Assembly: GCF_900187455.1 (NCBI RefSeq)
Contig: NZ_FYDX01000009.1
Location: 1-64,000 of the forward strand
Source of the DNA: Pseudomonas sp. Irchel 3E13
GTDB taxonomy: Bacteria > Pseudomonadota > Gammaproteobacteria > Pseudomonadales > Pseudomonadaceae
Direction of reading: 5' to 3'
DNA: 64,000 nucleotides
This document shows positions 55,482-63,649 of this stretch, in pieces. Below the pieces are notes generated by a model, which did no database searches, was not told the DNA's origin, and worked only from the letters and a program-made list of their open reading frames with translations. The position numbers and the translations under genes were made by a program. How positions within the stretch are numbered: the first letter of the stretch is position 1; the number at the start of each line of letters is the position of its first letter.

Positions 55482-56558
55482 CTACCCTCCACTCAGTTCA
55501 CGATGCACAACCCGGTGGCAACTCGCGCACAGGCATTGCAAATCTTCCAGGCTTGTCAGATGTCTTGGTGCCATTTGCGCGATCTGCACGGTTCGATGGT
55601 GTACCTCAATGCAGGCCTCTCCGTTTTCTGCGCCGTAAGTTTCAACCGGATCCATTTTGCAGCGCTCGCAATAGAGTCGCCCGTGGTTCTTCTTGAATTC
55701 AGCTTTCTTGGCAATCGACAAGCCCGGGGCGCGCTCTTTCCGTAAATGAGCCACGAGCCTGGACTGCCCCTCAGTCCATACCTGATCTTCATAAAGCGAT
55801 GGCAGTACGGGATCAGCCATCAAGGCACCTTTGGGCACTATACGGAAGCCAGCATCCTCCAGTAGTTGAAAACAGACGCTGTTAACGCCGGCGGTGAAGT
55901 GTCTGGGCAGTATCTGAAATCCTAGAGCTCTTGTAGCAGCTAAGCCAAATACCGCCTTCGGTGGTAGTCGGAGATGTTCATCAACGATCAGGTCGTAATC
56001 GGTTGACTCAGCAAATCCAGGTGAATCAATCCCGCTGATCAGGTCCTGAACAGCACGCCATATATACTCAGCGGTGACTCCGCGAAGCACCTCAGCGGGA
56101 AGTCGTTCGAGGCTTCGTAGATTTTTATCTACGGGAGTACCGCCAAGCGCGAGATTTAATGCCTGCGCATCGCCCCCAGATACTGTCATCCGAATGCGTC
56201 TAGTGGAGTTTCCTCCTGAAGACTCAGAGGATGATCGGCCAACGGCCTTCATTCGAGTGGAAAGGACTTTCATAACCTGATCAACAGGCGCTTTGCTCTC
56301 CCCTGAGGTGAGTATCGTTCGCTGAGAAATTGGGATGCCTTGAACGCGGCTGCTATCAACCCAGACGCGTTCTACCAAAAACGAAGCCCGCTTCAGCCTG
56401 GTCAGCAAAACAGAAAGCCCCAGAGCATATTCGGAATTGATCGCGCCCTTACCTTTGGTACCGCCACGGCTGTGGAATACAACCTCGTCCGACTCTATTC
56501 CGAAGTGCGCGTCAATTGGACTGCCATTATCGGCAATGATCTGAAAAAATTGTGCCAT
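55482..56558 (-). CDS. HNH endonuclease (McrA-like C-terminus)
   Basis: 358 residues from ATG 56558, with GGGAG upstream. The C-terminal 90 residues form an HNH/zinc module: LYCERCKMDP, then IEVHHRTVQ and CLCASCHRVVH, that is CxxC-HH-CxxCH. The first 270 residues carry a beta-rich N-terminal part and a helical middle with no name I can assign, perhaps the target-recognition part of a modification-dependent (type IV) enzyme. Cotranscribed with the 104-residue gene upstream. A role in host defence is inferred from the domain and the island setting. Confidence 0.75.
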   Translation of the reverse strand: MAQFFQIIADNGSPIDAHFGIESDEVVFHSRGGTKGKGAINSEYALGLSVLLTRLKRASFLVERVWVDSSRVQGIPISQRTILTSGESKAPVDQVMKVLSTRMKAVGRSSSESSGGNSTRRIRMTVSGGDAQALNLALGGTPVDKNLRSLERLPAEVLRGVTAEYIWRAVQDLISGIDSPGFAESTDYDLIVDEHLRLPPKAVFGLAATRALGFQILPRHFTAGVNSVCFQLLEDAGFRIVPKGALMADPVLPSLYEDQVWTEGQSRLVAHLRKERAPGLSIAKKAEFKKNHGRLYCERCKMDPVETYGAENGEACIEVHHRTVQIAQMAPRHLTSLEDLQCLCASCHRVVHRELSGG

Positions 56559-56627
56559 GTCTGTGGCTGCTCCCTGTAGTTTTAAGCGACTGGTACTGCA
56601 CGCGCGAGACACATAGCGGCCCCCTAC

Positions 56628-56942
56628 TCAACTGCCGGGATAGGTATCAGGGAAAATGCCCTGAGCGGAAAGCTGCTTGTCGTAGGCCTCGATCACCAGT
56701 TGCCTAGCCTCTTGAAATCGATAGATTTGCTCATCGTAGATGAACGCCAACTCACCCCAGAAATGATGAACCGTGGAAAGGGCAACAACATTGTCGTGAC
56801 GATCAGATCGGGCCTTCTCCTTCACTTCTTCCAACTTGTTGCGGGTGCCCATTCTGCCGCCCGCAATACCGGCAATCCCGTGCTCCAGAACATGGACGAG
56901 GATTTTCCATGTGGGATCATCGTCTTCGAAGATCTTGATCAT
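56628..56942 (-). CDS. Hypothetical protein upstream of the HNH gene
   Basis: 104 residues. Acidic start (MIKIFEDDDPTWKILVHVLE), then a helical region with conserved-looking STVHHFWGELAFIYDEQIYRF. No domain recognised. It ends 70 bp before the HNH start on the same strand and may be its partner. The 56943-57203 stretch upstream shows no gene. Confidence 0.55.
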   Translation of the reverse strand: MIKIFEDDDPTWKILVHVLEHGIAGIAGGRMGTRNKLEEVKEKARSDRHDNVVALSTVHHFWGELAFIYDEQIYRFQEARQLVIEAYDKQLSAQGIFPDTYPGS

Positions 56943-57203
56943 GTTGTCCCCTTGCTTTCGAGTAGCCCAAAACTAAATGGCAATGGCTCATTTCACCATT
57001 GGCCTAAAGTAGCCTCTCCCCCCACACTTCTTCTCTGGCCCCCTCACACAGCAGTCCGCCCTATCACGCATCTGTGGCTGGCCGTCGCGCTCGCCCTTCT
57101 GCAAGCGCCTCCAGGAACTGGCCGGCACTTTTCCGGCCACGTGTACATGCCCTGATAAGCTAGTTGCTCGAGCAGAAACGTCTATATCGTAGATCGTTTT
57201 TCC

Positions 57204-57668
57204 TCACAACGCGTCTTGTTCAGCCTCTTGCTCGTCTTCCCCGGTGCCTTCTTCATGAGAACGTACCCACTTACCGGAAAATGTCGCTGAAAGTCCGCAG
57301 TACTCACTTGGAGTAGGTGAAGTGATTATCGCTGCTGACTTGCCGAGTACAATGTCAAAATGCTCACCCGTAGCTTTTTTATTCTTATCTATAACTCGCA
57401 TTGATGTAGATATTTCTCCGGTTGACTGGATTCGGGCTACAGTATTTTCCATGGCCCAAACATCACATTCATGTTGAGTGGTAGTGTCTACGGTCTGAAT
57501 ATGGACAGCCAGAGGCTGTATTGGGGTGCCGTGCTCTAGTTCGTTTGCAACAAGCATTCTTCCTGCATAACCGCCTTCTTGGAATGAGAAGTAAGTAAAT
57601 TGTTGGGAAAATGCAAAGCTGGAAGTGCTTAAAGCTGTAGCAACTGCAAGATATTTTAATATGCGCAT
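57204..57668 (-). CDS. Secreted hypothetical protein
   Basis: 154 residues from ATG 57668, chosen for the strong AAAGGAG 7 bases upstream. Signal peptide RILKYLAVATALSTSSFAFS, a mature part with two Cys (HECDVW and SEYCGL) and an acidic Glu/Asp-rich C-terminus. Periplasmic or secreted; no known domain. Confidence 0.65.
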   Translation of the reverse strand: MRILKYLAVATALSTSSFAFSQQFTYFSFQEGGYAGRMLVANELEHGTPIQPLAVHIQTVDTTTQHECDVWAMENTVARIQSTGEISTSMRVIDKNKKATGEHFDIVLGKSAAIITSPTPSEYCGLSATFSGKWVRSHEEGTGEDEQEAEQDAL

Positions 57669-57809
57669 AGAAGCTCCTTTGAAATCTACAAAAGTCACCG
57701 CTCTGGCGTTCTCAGGCTGACCATTGAGTTTTACATGTTCGATAATGAAAAAATGCATGATTAGTTTTTCCGGGCGGTGATTACTCACTATGCATCTTGC
57801 GCGCATTTG

Positions 57810-58170
57810 TTAGAGTACTTTGAATGTTAGTTTCTGACTTAGATCAAAGAATCTTGGGTCGACAACAATGACTTTGGCATCAGGATCGCCCATCTGTAGC
57901 CCTTTAGCCATAAAATAAGTCCCCTCCATCTTTACCCTTCTACCATTCAAGGCTTTCAATACCTCTAACTCCTTCCCATCAACACCAAAAATTGGTACTA
58001 GTCCAATACCATATTGTTCACCCGTTTGATTTTCCGATTCAAAGTACAACCAGTCTTTCCAAGGGCCGACACCCGGCTTGATGTATCCTATGAATCGCCC
58101 GTTCTCTCGTTTATATTTCTCAAGACCCTGTATCGTATACCCGGTGGTTGCATCAATTATATAATCGGCA
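57810..58170 (-). pseudogene. Hypothetical gene truncated at its 5' end by an IS3-family element
   Basis: The frame reads ADYIIDATTGYTIQGLEKYKR down to DLSQKLTFKVL, but its apparent N-terminus (MEVSTKPGAIH) comes from the IS tip (58171-58202). The native start is lost. About 120 native codons remain, with a beta-rich pattern and no known domain. Ends 142 bp before the secreted-protein gene. Confidence 0.65.
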
Positions 58171-58233
58171 TGAATCGCCCCTGGTTTCGTAGACACCTCC
58201 AAGCCTCATAATGAGTCCCAAATAGGAGGTGCC

Positions 58234-58512
58234 ATGAGTCGTCAGCGTTACCCCGAAGAGTTCAAGATCGAAGCGGTCAAGCAAGTGACCGAAAAAGGCA
58301 AACCTGTTGCCGATGTCGCCCAGCGGCTGGGCATGTCCGTGCACAGCCTTTACGCCTGGATCAAGGTCTACAGCAAGCCCCAAGAGCAGCGTCAGCAAGA
58401 TGATGATCAGCAGGCCGAGTTGCGCAAGCTACGCGCTGAACTCAAACGTGTGACGGAAGAGAGAGACATCTTAAAGAAGGCCGCCGCGTACTTTGCCAAG
58501 GAGTGCGGCTGA
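58234..58512 (+). CDS. IS3-family transposase OrfA
   Basis: 92 residues with GGAGG before ATG 58234. Helix-turn-helix (EEFKIEAVKQVTEKGKPVAD, QRLGMSVHSLYAWIKVY) and a C-terminal leucine zipper (LRKLRAELKRVTEERDILKK). It overlaps orfB by 10 bp, where a frameshift would join them. Confidence 0.92.
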   Translation: MSRQRYPEEFKIEAVKQVTEKGKPVADVAQRLGMSVHSLYAWIKVYSKPQEQRQQDDDQQAELRKLRAELKRVTEERDILKKAAAYFAKECG

Positions 58513-59384
58513 AGTACGCCTTTATCAAGCAGCGCGCGGGCGAGTATTCGATTCGACGGCTTTGCCTGACGCTGAAAGTCCATCCCAGAGGTTATTACGC
58601 CTGGCTGTCTGAGCCGCAATCTCTACGAGCCAAAGACGAGCATCGACTGCTGGGTTTGATCAAGCATTCATGGCTGGAGAGCGGCGGCGTTTATGGCTAT
58701 CGCAAAATCCATGACGATCTGCGCGAGGCCGGTGAGGATTGTGGTCGTCATCGTGTGGCAAGGCTGATGCGTCTTGAAGGTCTGCGTTCTCAGACAGGTT
58801 ATCGACGCCGCCCTGGAAAGTACGGCGGTAAGCCAGCGGTCGCCTCACCCAATTTGCTGAAGCGGCAGTTTGATGTCGTAGAACCCAACAAGGTTTGGGT
58901 CACCGACATCACTTATATTCGTACGTATGAAGGCTGGCTGTATTTGGCAGTGGTGCTGGATCTGTTTTCTCGTCAGGTCGTTGGCTGGTCAATGAAGTCG
59001 CAGATGACCAGTGATTTGGCCCTTGATGCGTTATTGATGGCGGTTTGGAGGCGAAAACCGAAAAAGGAGGTGATGGTTCACTCCGACCAGGGCAGCCAGT
59101 ACAGCAGCTCCGATTGGCGCAGCTTTTTGAAGGCAAACAATTTGGTTGCCAGCATGAGTCGCCGAGGCAACTGTCATGACAACGCCGTGGCCGAGAGCTT
59201 TTTCCAGCTTCTGAAACTGGAACGGATCAAGCGAAAAATCTACACCACTCGGGAAGATGCTCGGAGTGATGTGTTCGATTACATCGAGATGTTCTACAAC
59301 GTAAAACGCCGCCATGGTTTCAACAATCAGCTGTCACCGGGAGAGTTTGAAAAGCGTTACGCAATGAGCTTGCAAGGTGTCTAG
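58503..59384 (+). CDS. IS3-family transposase OrfB (DDE integrase)
   Basis: 293 residues from GTG 58503. DDE residues are intact: WVTDITYIRTYEGWLY (first Asp), VHSDQGSQYSS (second Asp) and the Glu of DNAVAESFFQLLKLE, with the C-terminal RRHGFNNQLSPGEFE. The element looks active. Confidence 0.93.
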   Translation: MRLKYAFIKQRAGEYSIRRLCLTLKVHPRGYYAWLSEPQSLRAKDEHRLLGLIKHSWLESGGVYGYRKIHDDLREAGEDCGRHRVARLMRLEGLRSQTGYRRRPGKYGGKPAVASPNLLKRQFDVVEPNKVWVTDITYIRTYEGWLYLAVVLDLFSRQVVGWSMKSQMTSDLALDALLMAVWRRKPKKEVMVHSDQGSQYSSSDWRSFLKANNLVASMSRRGNCHDNAVAESFFQLLKLERIKRKIYTTREDARSDVFDYIEMFYNVKRRHGFNNQLSPGEFEKRYAMSLQGV

Positions 59385-59399
59385 AGAATCCGGGGCGAT

Positions 59400-59864
59400 T
59401 CACTCCTCCGGCTCCACCGCATTCACCTTGTCCAACTGAGCAGTCATCCGGTGCAGAAAACCGATGAGTGTTTCCACCTCTGTTTCTGTCAAACCCCCCA
59501 GCAACAACCGTTCCCGCTCCAGCGCGGTGACCAGCACCCGATCATGCAGCGCATGCCCCGCTTCAGTGAGCGAGACGGTGTAGCGACGCGCATCTTTTGC
59601 ATCCACCTCAGTCGATACGTGCCCATCCCGTTCAAGCGTTTGCAGTGCCCGGCTGATGGCGCTCTTGTCCAGTCCGATCACCTGAACCATACGGTTGGCG
59701 CTGATGTTGTTTTCAACCGCGAGCATCGCCAGCAGTCGCCATTCGACGATGCCAATCCCGAAATGCTTGCGGTAGCAGGCGGATGCGCCACTCGACATTT
59801 TGTTGGTCAGGAAGGTCAGCAGCGCCGGTACGTAGCGCTCCAGATTCAGTGGCGTATGTGGCAT
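59400..59864 (-). CDS. MarR-family transcriptional regulator
   Basis: 154 residues from ATG 59864. Winged helix core: VEWRLLAMLAVENNISANRM, GLDKSAISRALQTLERDGHV, DARRYTVSLTEAGHAL. Its stop TGA (59400-59402) is formed by the first three bases of the IS3 tip, so the native C-terminus may be altered by a few residues. Divergent from the VanB/VanA-like operon, with an operator-like palindrome between. Confidence 0.88.
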   Translation of the reverse strand: MPHTPLNLERYVPALLTFLTNKMSSGASACYRKHFGIGIVEWRLLAMLAVENNISANRMVQVIGLDKSAISRALQTLERDGHVSTEVDAKDARRYTVSLTEAGHALHDRVLVTALERERLLLGGLTETEVETLIGFLHRMTAQLDKVNAVEPEE

Positions 59865-59896
59865 GGCAGGAAAGATACCCGTGCATTGAAATGAAA

Positions 59897-59928
59897 TTAG
59901 TTGACACCGCAACTAAAATGGCTAGGAT
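59897..59928 (+). promoter_or_regulatory. MarR operator overlapping the vanB-like promoter
   Basis: A perfect palindrome TTAGTTG-N6-CAACTAA at 59897-59916. The -35 TTGACA (59901-59906) lies inside it; TAGGAT (59923-59928) is a suitably spaced -10. It is 32 bp upstream of the marR ATG, so one site can repress both directions. Confidence 0.7.
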
Positions 59929-60121
59929 GAAAATCATGTGAGGATTGCGCGTCCGCATCATAAGCGCACGCGACACTACAACAAAAACCAGAGGTCCCGT
60001 GTCATGACTCGCTTGTGCCCTTCGTTCCTGCCTGATCCGTAAACCCCGATTTTCCCGCCGGTGTGCCCGGCACTCCCGTACTCATTTTCAAACACTGCAT
60101 AACCGTGGTGAGGGCAGGCTC

Positions 60122-61075
60122 ATGCTCGAAGTTTGTGTGTCACAGAAAACCATCGAAGCCGACGGCGTTTGCAGTTTCGAACTGCTCGCCGTGGAGGGGG
60201 CGGCGTTGCCCGCGTTCACCGCGGGTTCGCATGTCGATGTTCAGGTTGCGCCAGGTGTGGTTCGGCAGTATTCGCTGTGTAATTCCCCTGAGGAACAAGG
60301 TCGCTATTTGATTGCCGTGCTTCACGAAGCCGAATCCCGTGGCGGATCAAGGGGCATGCACCTGGATGTCGGGGAGGGTGCCCGGCTCACTATCGGCACA
60401 CCGAGAAACCTGTTCGACCTCGATCTGACGGGGGAGCGCTATCTGCTGTTCGCGGGAGGCATCGGCATTACGCCGATCCTGGCAATGGCTCATACCCTGA
60501 TTGCCGCCGGCAAGGATTTCGAGCTGCATTACTGCGGACGTTCGGTTCAGCGCCTGGCCTTTGTTGAACTGCTGAACAGCCCGCTTTTCAGCCGCCACCT
60601 TCGACTGCATGTGGATGACGGACCTGTCGAGCAGCGGTTCAACGCCGCGCAGGTGCTCGCGAGCCCTGCCGCGGGTGACCAGCTTTACGTCTGCGGCCCG
60701 GCGGGCTTCATGACCCATGTTCAGTCCACCGCCAACGCCTGCGGCTGGAACGATCAGCAGATTCATCGAGAGGATTTCGCCGCGCCGCCCCAGGTGCTTG
60801 AGGGCGACCGTGCTTTTGACGTCGAGCTTGCGCGTTCCGGGCGGGTCATCAGCATCCCGGCCTGCCGCACCGTGCTTGAGGTGTTGCTGGAGAACGCCAT
60901 CGATATCGACAGCTCCTGTGAGCAGGGTATTTGCGGCGCCTGCGTCACTGCGGTGCTGGCCGGCGAGCCGGATCATCGCGATCAGTTCATGACCGAAGCG
61001 GAACACGCCCGCAATGACCGTTTCACCCCGTGCTGCTCACGTTCGAACAGCCCCCGCCTGGTGCTGGACCTGTGA
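60122..61075 (+). CDS. VanB-like reductase (FMN/2Fe-2S oxidoreductase)
   Basis: 317 residues from ATG 60122. Ferredoxin reductase-like FMN and NAD domains (GSHVDVQVAPGVVRQYSLCN, LFAGGIGITPILAMA, LYVCGPAGFMTHV) and a C-terminal plant-type [2Fe-2S] domain with Cys in SSCEQGICGACVTAV and PCCSRS. Class IA oxygenase reductase that feeds electrons to the Rieske protein encoded 31 bp later. Substrate unknown. Confidence 0.9.
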   Translation: MLEVCVSQKTIEADGVCSFELLAVEGAALPAFTAGSHVDVQVAPGVVRQYSLCNSPEEQGRYLIAVLHEAESRGGSRGMHLDVGEGARLTIGTPRNLFDLDLTGERYLLFAGGIGITPILAMAHTLIAAGKDFELHYCGRSVQRLAFVELLNSPLFSRHLRLHVDDGPVEQRFNAAQVLASPAAGDQLYVCGPAGFMTHVQSTANACGWNDQQIHREDFAAPPQVLEGDRAFDVELARSGRVISIPACRTVLEVLLENAIDIDSSCEQGICGACVTAVLAGEPDHRDQFMTEAEHARNDRFTPCCSRSNSPRLVLDL

Positions 61076-61106
61076 CCCCCCAACAAGAAGATGAAAGGAG
61101 ATCGTT

Positions 61107-62186
61107 ATGAGTGCATCCCATGCTCACGCGCTTGCCCACGCGGTAGGCGCGACAGCCGAAGAACCGAAGTTCCCGCTGAACCAATGGTACGTCGCCGGGT
61201 TCGCCTGGGAGCTCAAGGACAAGCCGCTTGGCCGGACATTGCTGGGCAAGCCAGTGGTACTTTTCCGCACCGCTGACGGTAAGGTCGCCGCACTCGAGGA
61301 TCGTTGCTGTCACCGGGCACTTCCGCTGTCCAGCGGCACGCTGGAAGAGCAGGGTTTGCGTTGCGGTTATCACGGCCTTTTGTTCGACGCCACGGGGCAG
61401 TGCCTTGAGGTGCCGGGCCAGGCGAAGGTGCCGACCAAGGCCAGGGTCCAGGCGTATCCCGTTCAAGAGCGCGACCAGATCATCTGGATCTGGTTCGGCA
61501 GCGCCTCGCAGCCGCAGCCAACGATCGAACCGCCGGCGTACGAGGTTCACAGCAGCGGCGAATACGTCTTCGAAGGCGGCATCTATCACTACGATGCGCC
61601 GTATCAACTGATCCACGACAACCTGCTGGACCTGAGCCACCTGGGCTACGTGCACCTGCGCACCATCGGTGGCAACGCCAGCGTTCACATGAATGCGCAG
61701 ATGCGCGTCGAGAGTGATGACACCTCGGTGAAAGTGGTCCGCCATATGCCCGGGTCGCAGCCACCCCCGACGTACAGCGCGGCGTATCCCTTCAAAGGCA
61801 AGGTCGATCGCTGGCAGGAAATCGAGTTTCTGGTCAGTCATCTGCGCATCTGGACCGGCGCGGTCGATGCCGGAACGGACGCCCTCGATGACCCTCGCCG
61901 TGGCGGCTTCCACATGCGCGGTTTCCATGGCGTGACGCCAGAGACCGAGACGACCAGCCACTACTTCTGGACCATGGCGACCAACCCCGAAAGCAATGTC
62001 GAAGAGGTCAAGGCCAAGGTCGTCGAGCAGACCGCGCTGACCTTCGATGAAGACAAGGTGGTGATCGAGGCCCAGTACAAGAACATGCTCGGTTTCGGTC
62101 CCCGGCCGATGGTTGATATCCACGTGGATGTTGGCGCCAACCGCGCGCGCAAGATCATCGAACGCCTACGCCTGGCGTCTGCCTGA
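61107..62186 (+). CDS. VanA-like Rieske oxygenase subunit
   Basis: 359 residues with AAAGGAG before ATG 61107. The Rieske centre is CCHRALPLSSG and CGYHGLLFD. The mononuclear iron site is in DNLLDLSHLGYVHLRT with the His pair and Asp. The family (VanA, dicamba demethylase, LigX-like) O-demethylates or hydroxylates aromatic acids. It differs from classical vanA in being under MarR rather than GntR VanR control. Confidence 0.88.
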   Translation: MSASHAHALAHAVGATAEEPKFPLNQWYVAGFAWELKDKPLGRTLLGKPVVLFRTADGKVAALEDRCCHRALPLSSGTLEEQGLRCGYHGLLFDATGQCLEVPGQAKVPTKARVQAYPVQERDQIIWIWFGSASQPQPTIEPPAYEVHSSGEYVFEGGIYHYDAPYQLIHDNLLDLSHLGYVHLRTIGGNASVHMNAQMRVESDDTSVKVVRHMPGSQPPPTYSAAYPFKGKVDRWQEIEFLVSHLRIWTGAVDAGTDALDDPRRGGFHMRGFHGVTPETETTSHYFWTMATNPESNVEEVKAKVVEQTALTFDEDKVVIEAQYKNMLGFGPRPMVDIHVDVGANRARKIIERLRLASA

Positions 62187-62204
62187 TGTCACCGGCGGCA
62201 GGCG

Positions 62205-62227
62205 AGGTATCGCCTGTGGCGATACCT
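62205..62227. terminator. Hairpin after the vanA-like gene
   Basis: AGGTATCGCC-TGT-GGCGATACCT, 10-bp perfect arms, without a T-run. Confidence 0.55.
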
Positions 62228-62279
62228 GGTAGCGCGAAACTGGCACGCGGGCGATGACCCGGCAGGGTATAAGTCGCCC

Positions 62280-63209
62280 ATGCGCTACCGTCGTCTCGAT
62301 CTGAACCTGCTGGTCGCTTTGAATGTGCTGCTGGAAGAATGCAGCGTCAGCAGAGCGGCCCAGCGCCTGAACCTCGGCCAGTCGGCGACCAGTGCCGCGC
62401 TGGGGCGGCTGCGCGAGCATTTTCAGGACCCGTTGCTTGTCCCGCTCGGTCGCGGCTTGCAGCTCAGCCCGCTGGCACGTCAACTGGCACCCAAGGTGCG
62501 CGATGTACTCGACCTGGCCGGCGAACTCGTGGAAACCACCGCCGACTTCGACCCCGCCCGTTGTGAGCGGCGTTTCACCCTCGTGGCGTCGGACTATGTG
62601 GCGGCCACGCTGATACCCGCCGTCAGCCGCGAACTGTGCCGTCTGGCGCCCGGCGCATCGCTAGTGGTGCGGGATCTGTCGCTATCGCGTGACGGCGACC
62701 AGGTGGGCGAAGCGCTGGAGTACCGCCGCAGCGATCTGGTGATCGTGCCGCAACGGCGGATCAATCCCGCGTATCCCCACGCTCCGCTGCTCGAGGATGA
62801 ACTGTGTTGCATTGTCTGCGCGGAGCATTGGCCTGAAGGCAATGACCTGAACCTCGCCCGTTACCGCGCCGCCGAGCACGTAGTGCGAGAGTTCGCCGAT
62901 GGGCAGAGCCTGTCGCTGGACACGCAGCACCTGAGGGACATCGGCATCGAGCGACGGGTAGTCGCGACGGTGCAGAGCTTCGCCCTGATGGCGGAGTTCG
63001 TGATCCAGACCCCGCGGGTCGCCACGCTGTTCCGCCGCCAGGCCGAGGCGCTGGCGCGACGGTATCCGTTGCGGGTGCTGCCGGCGCCTATCGAATTTCC
63101 GGCAGCCTCCCAAGCGCTGCAGTGGCACCCGCAACAGGTGTGCGACCCGACGCTGGCCTGGTTCCGCCAGGTGCTGGTGGAGCAGGCCGGGTTGCTGCGT
63201 CAGGGCTGA
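62280..63209 (+). CDS. LysR-family transcriptional regulator
   Basis: 309 residues. N-terminal HTH RRLDLNLLVALNVLLEECSV, RAAQRLNLGQSATSAALGRL, the NodD/NahR/LinR-like start DLNLLVAL and DPLLVPLGRGLQLS. The effector domain belongs to the aromatic-responsive group. It likely controls the catabolic genes here. Its 3' end overlaps the GlcG/HbpS gene by 10 bp. Confidence 0.9.
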   Translation: MRYRRLDLNLLVALNVLLEECSVSRAAQRLNLGQSATSAALGRLREHFQDPLLVPLGRGLQLSPLARQLAPKVRDVLDLAGELVETTADFDPARCERRFTLVASDYVAATLIPAVSRELCRLAPGASLVVRDLSLSRDGDQVGEALEYRRSDLVIVPQRRINPAYPHAPLLEDELCCIVCAEHWPEGNDLNLARYRAAEHVVREFADGQSLSLDTQHLRDIGIERRVVATVQSFALMAEFVIQTPRVATLFRRQAEALARRYPLRVLPAPIEFPAASQALQWHPQQVCDPTLAWFRQVLVEQAGLLRQG

Positions 63210-63649
63210 GGATCACCGGTTTCGCCGTGCAAGCCGACCTCTTCGATGGCCAGTAGCGCACAGCGCTCGTCATTGTCCGAGGTGTCGCCGCTGACGCCGA
63301 GGGCGCCCAGCAAGCGGCCTTCGGCATCGCGCAGCAATATTCCTCCGGCGACCGGGATCACCTCGCCATCGGTCAGGCTGTTTATCGCATCGAAGAACGC
63401 GGGCATCGCCTGGGCCCGGCGCGCCAGTTCTCGACCGCCCATGCCCATGCCCAGGCAACCGCGAGCCTTGCCGGTGGCGATTCGCGGACGCAAGAAGCTG
63501 GCGTCCTCATCGCGCAGCACGGCCAGCGGGTGGCCGGCGCCATCGAGCACCGCCGCGGCGAGCGGGCGCAGGCCGAGCTTGCGGGCATGGCGAAGGGTGG
63601 CCGCCGCGAGGCGCGCGGCGTGTTCGACGTCGAGACGGGTCATGTTCAT
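63200..63649 (-). CDS. GlcG/HbpS family heme-binding-like protein
   Basis: 149 residues from ATG 63649, which forms an ATGA overlap with the upstream amidohydrolase stop. Family marks: PLAAAVLDGAGHPLAVLRDE, ATGKARGCLGMGM and VAGGILLRDAEGRLLGALGVSG. GlcG/HbpS proteins often accompany degradation clusters; molecular function is unsettled. Confidence 0.85.
   Translation of the reverse strand: MNMTRLDVEHAARLAAATLRHARKLGLRPLAAAVLDGAGHPLAVLRDEDASFLRPRIATGKARGCLGMGMGGRELARRAQAMPAFFDAINSLTDGEVIPVAGGILLRDAEGRLLGALGVSGDTSDNDERCALLAIEEVGLHGETGDPQP

Larger units (their letters stand above)
58171..59402 (+). mobile_element. IS3-family insertion sequence, complete (1232 bp)
   Basis: Ends TGAATCGCCCC...TAGACACCT at the left and AGGTGTCTA...GGGGCGATTCA at the right are inverted over about 20 of 28 positions. 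It encodes orfA and orfB. The flanks (GCA at left, CTC at right) show no target duplication, so the current borders were probably formed by deletion or recombination. The right tip supplies the stop codon of the marR gene. Confidence 0.88.

Noticed and set aside
53295..59402. Direct repeat of the tRNA-Arg(CCT) 3' end as right attachment site
   Set aside because: Looked for the T-arm and acceptor sequence through the island and did not find a second copy.
60004..60042. 12-codon frame MTRLCPSFLPDP in the vanB-like leader
   Set aside because: Short, only a weak ribosome site, and no supporting structure.
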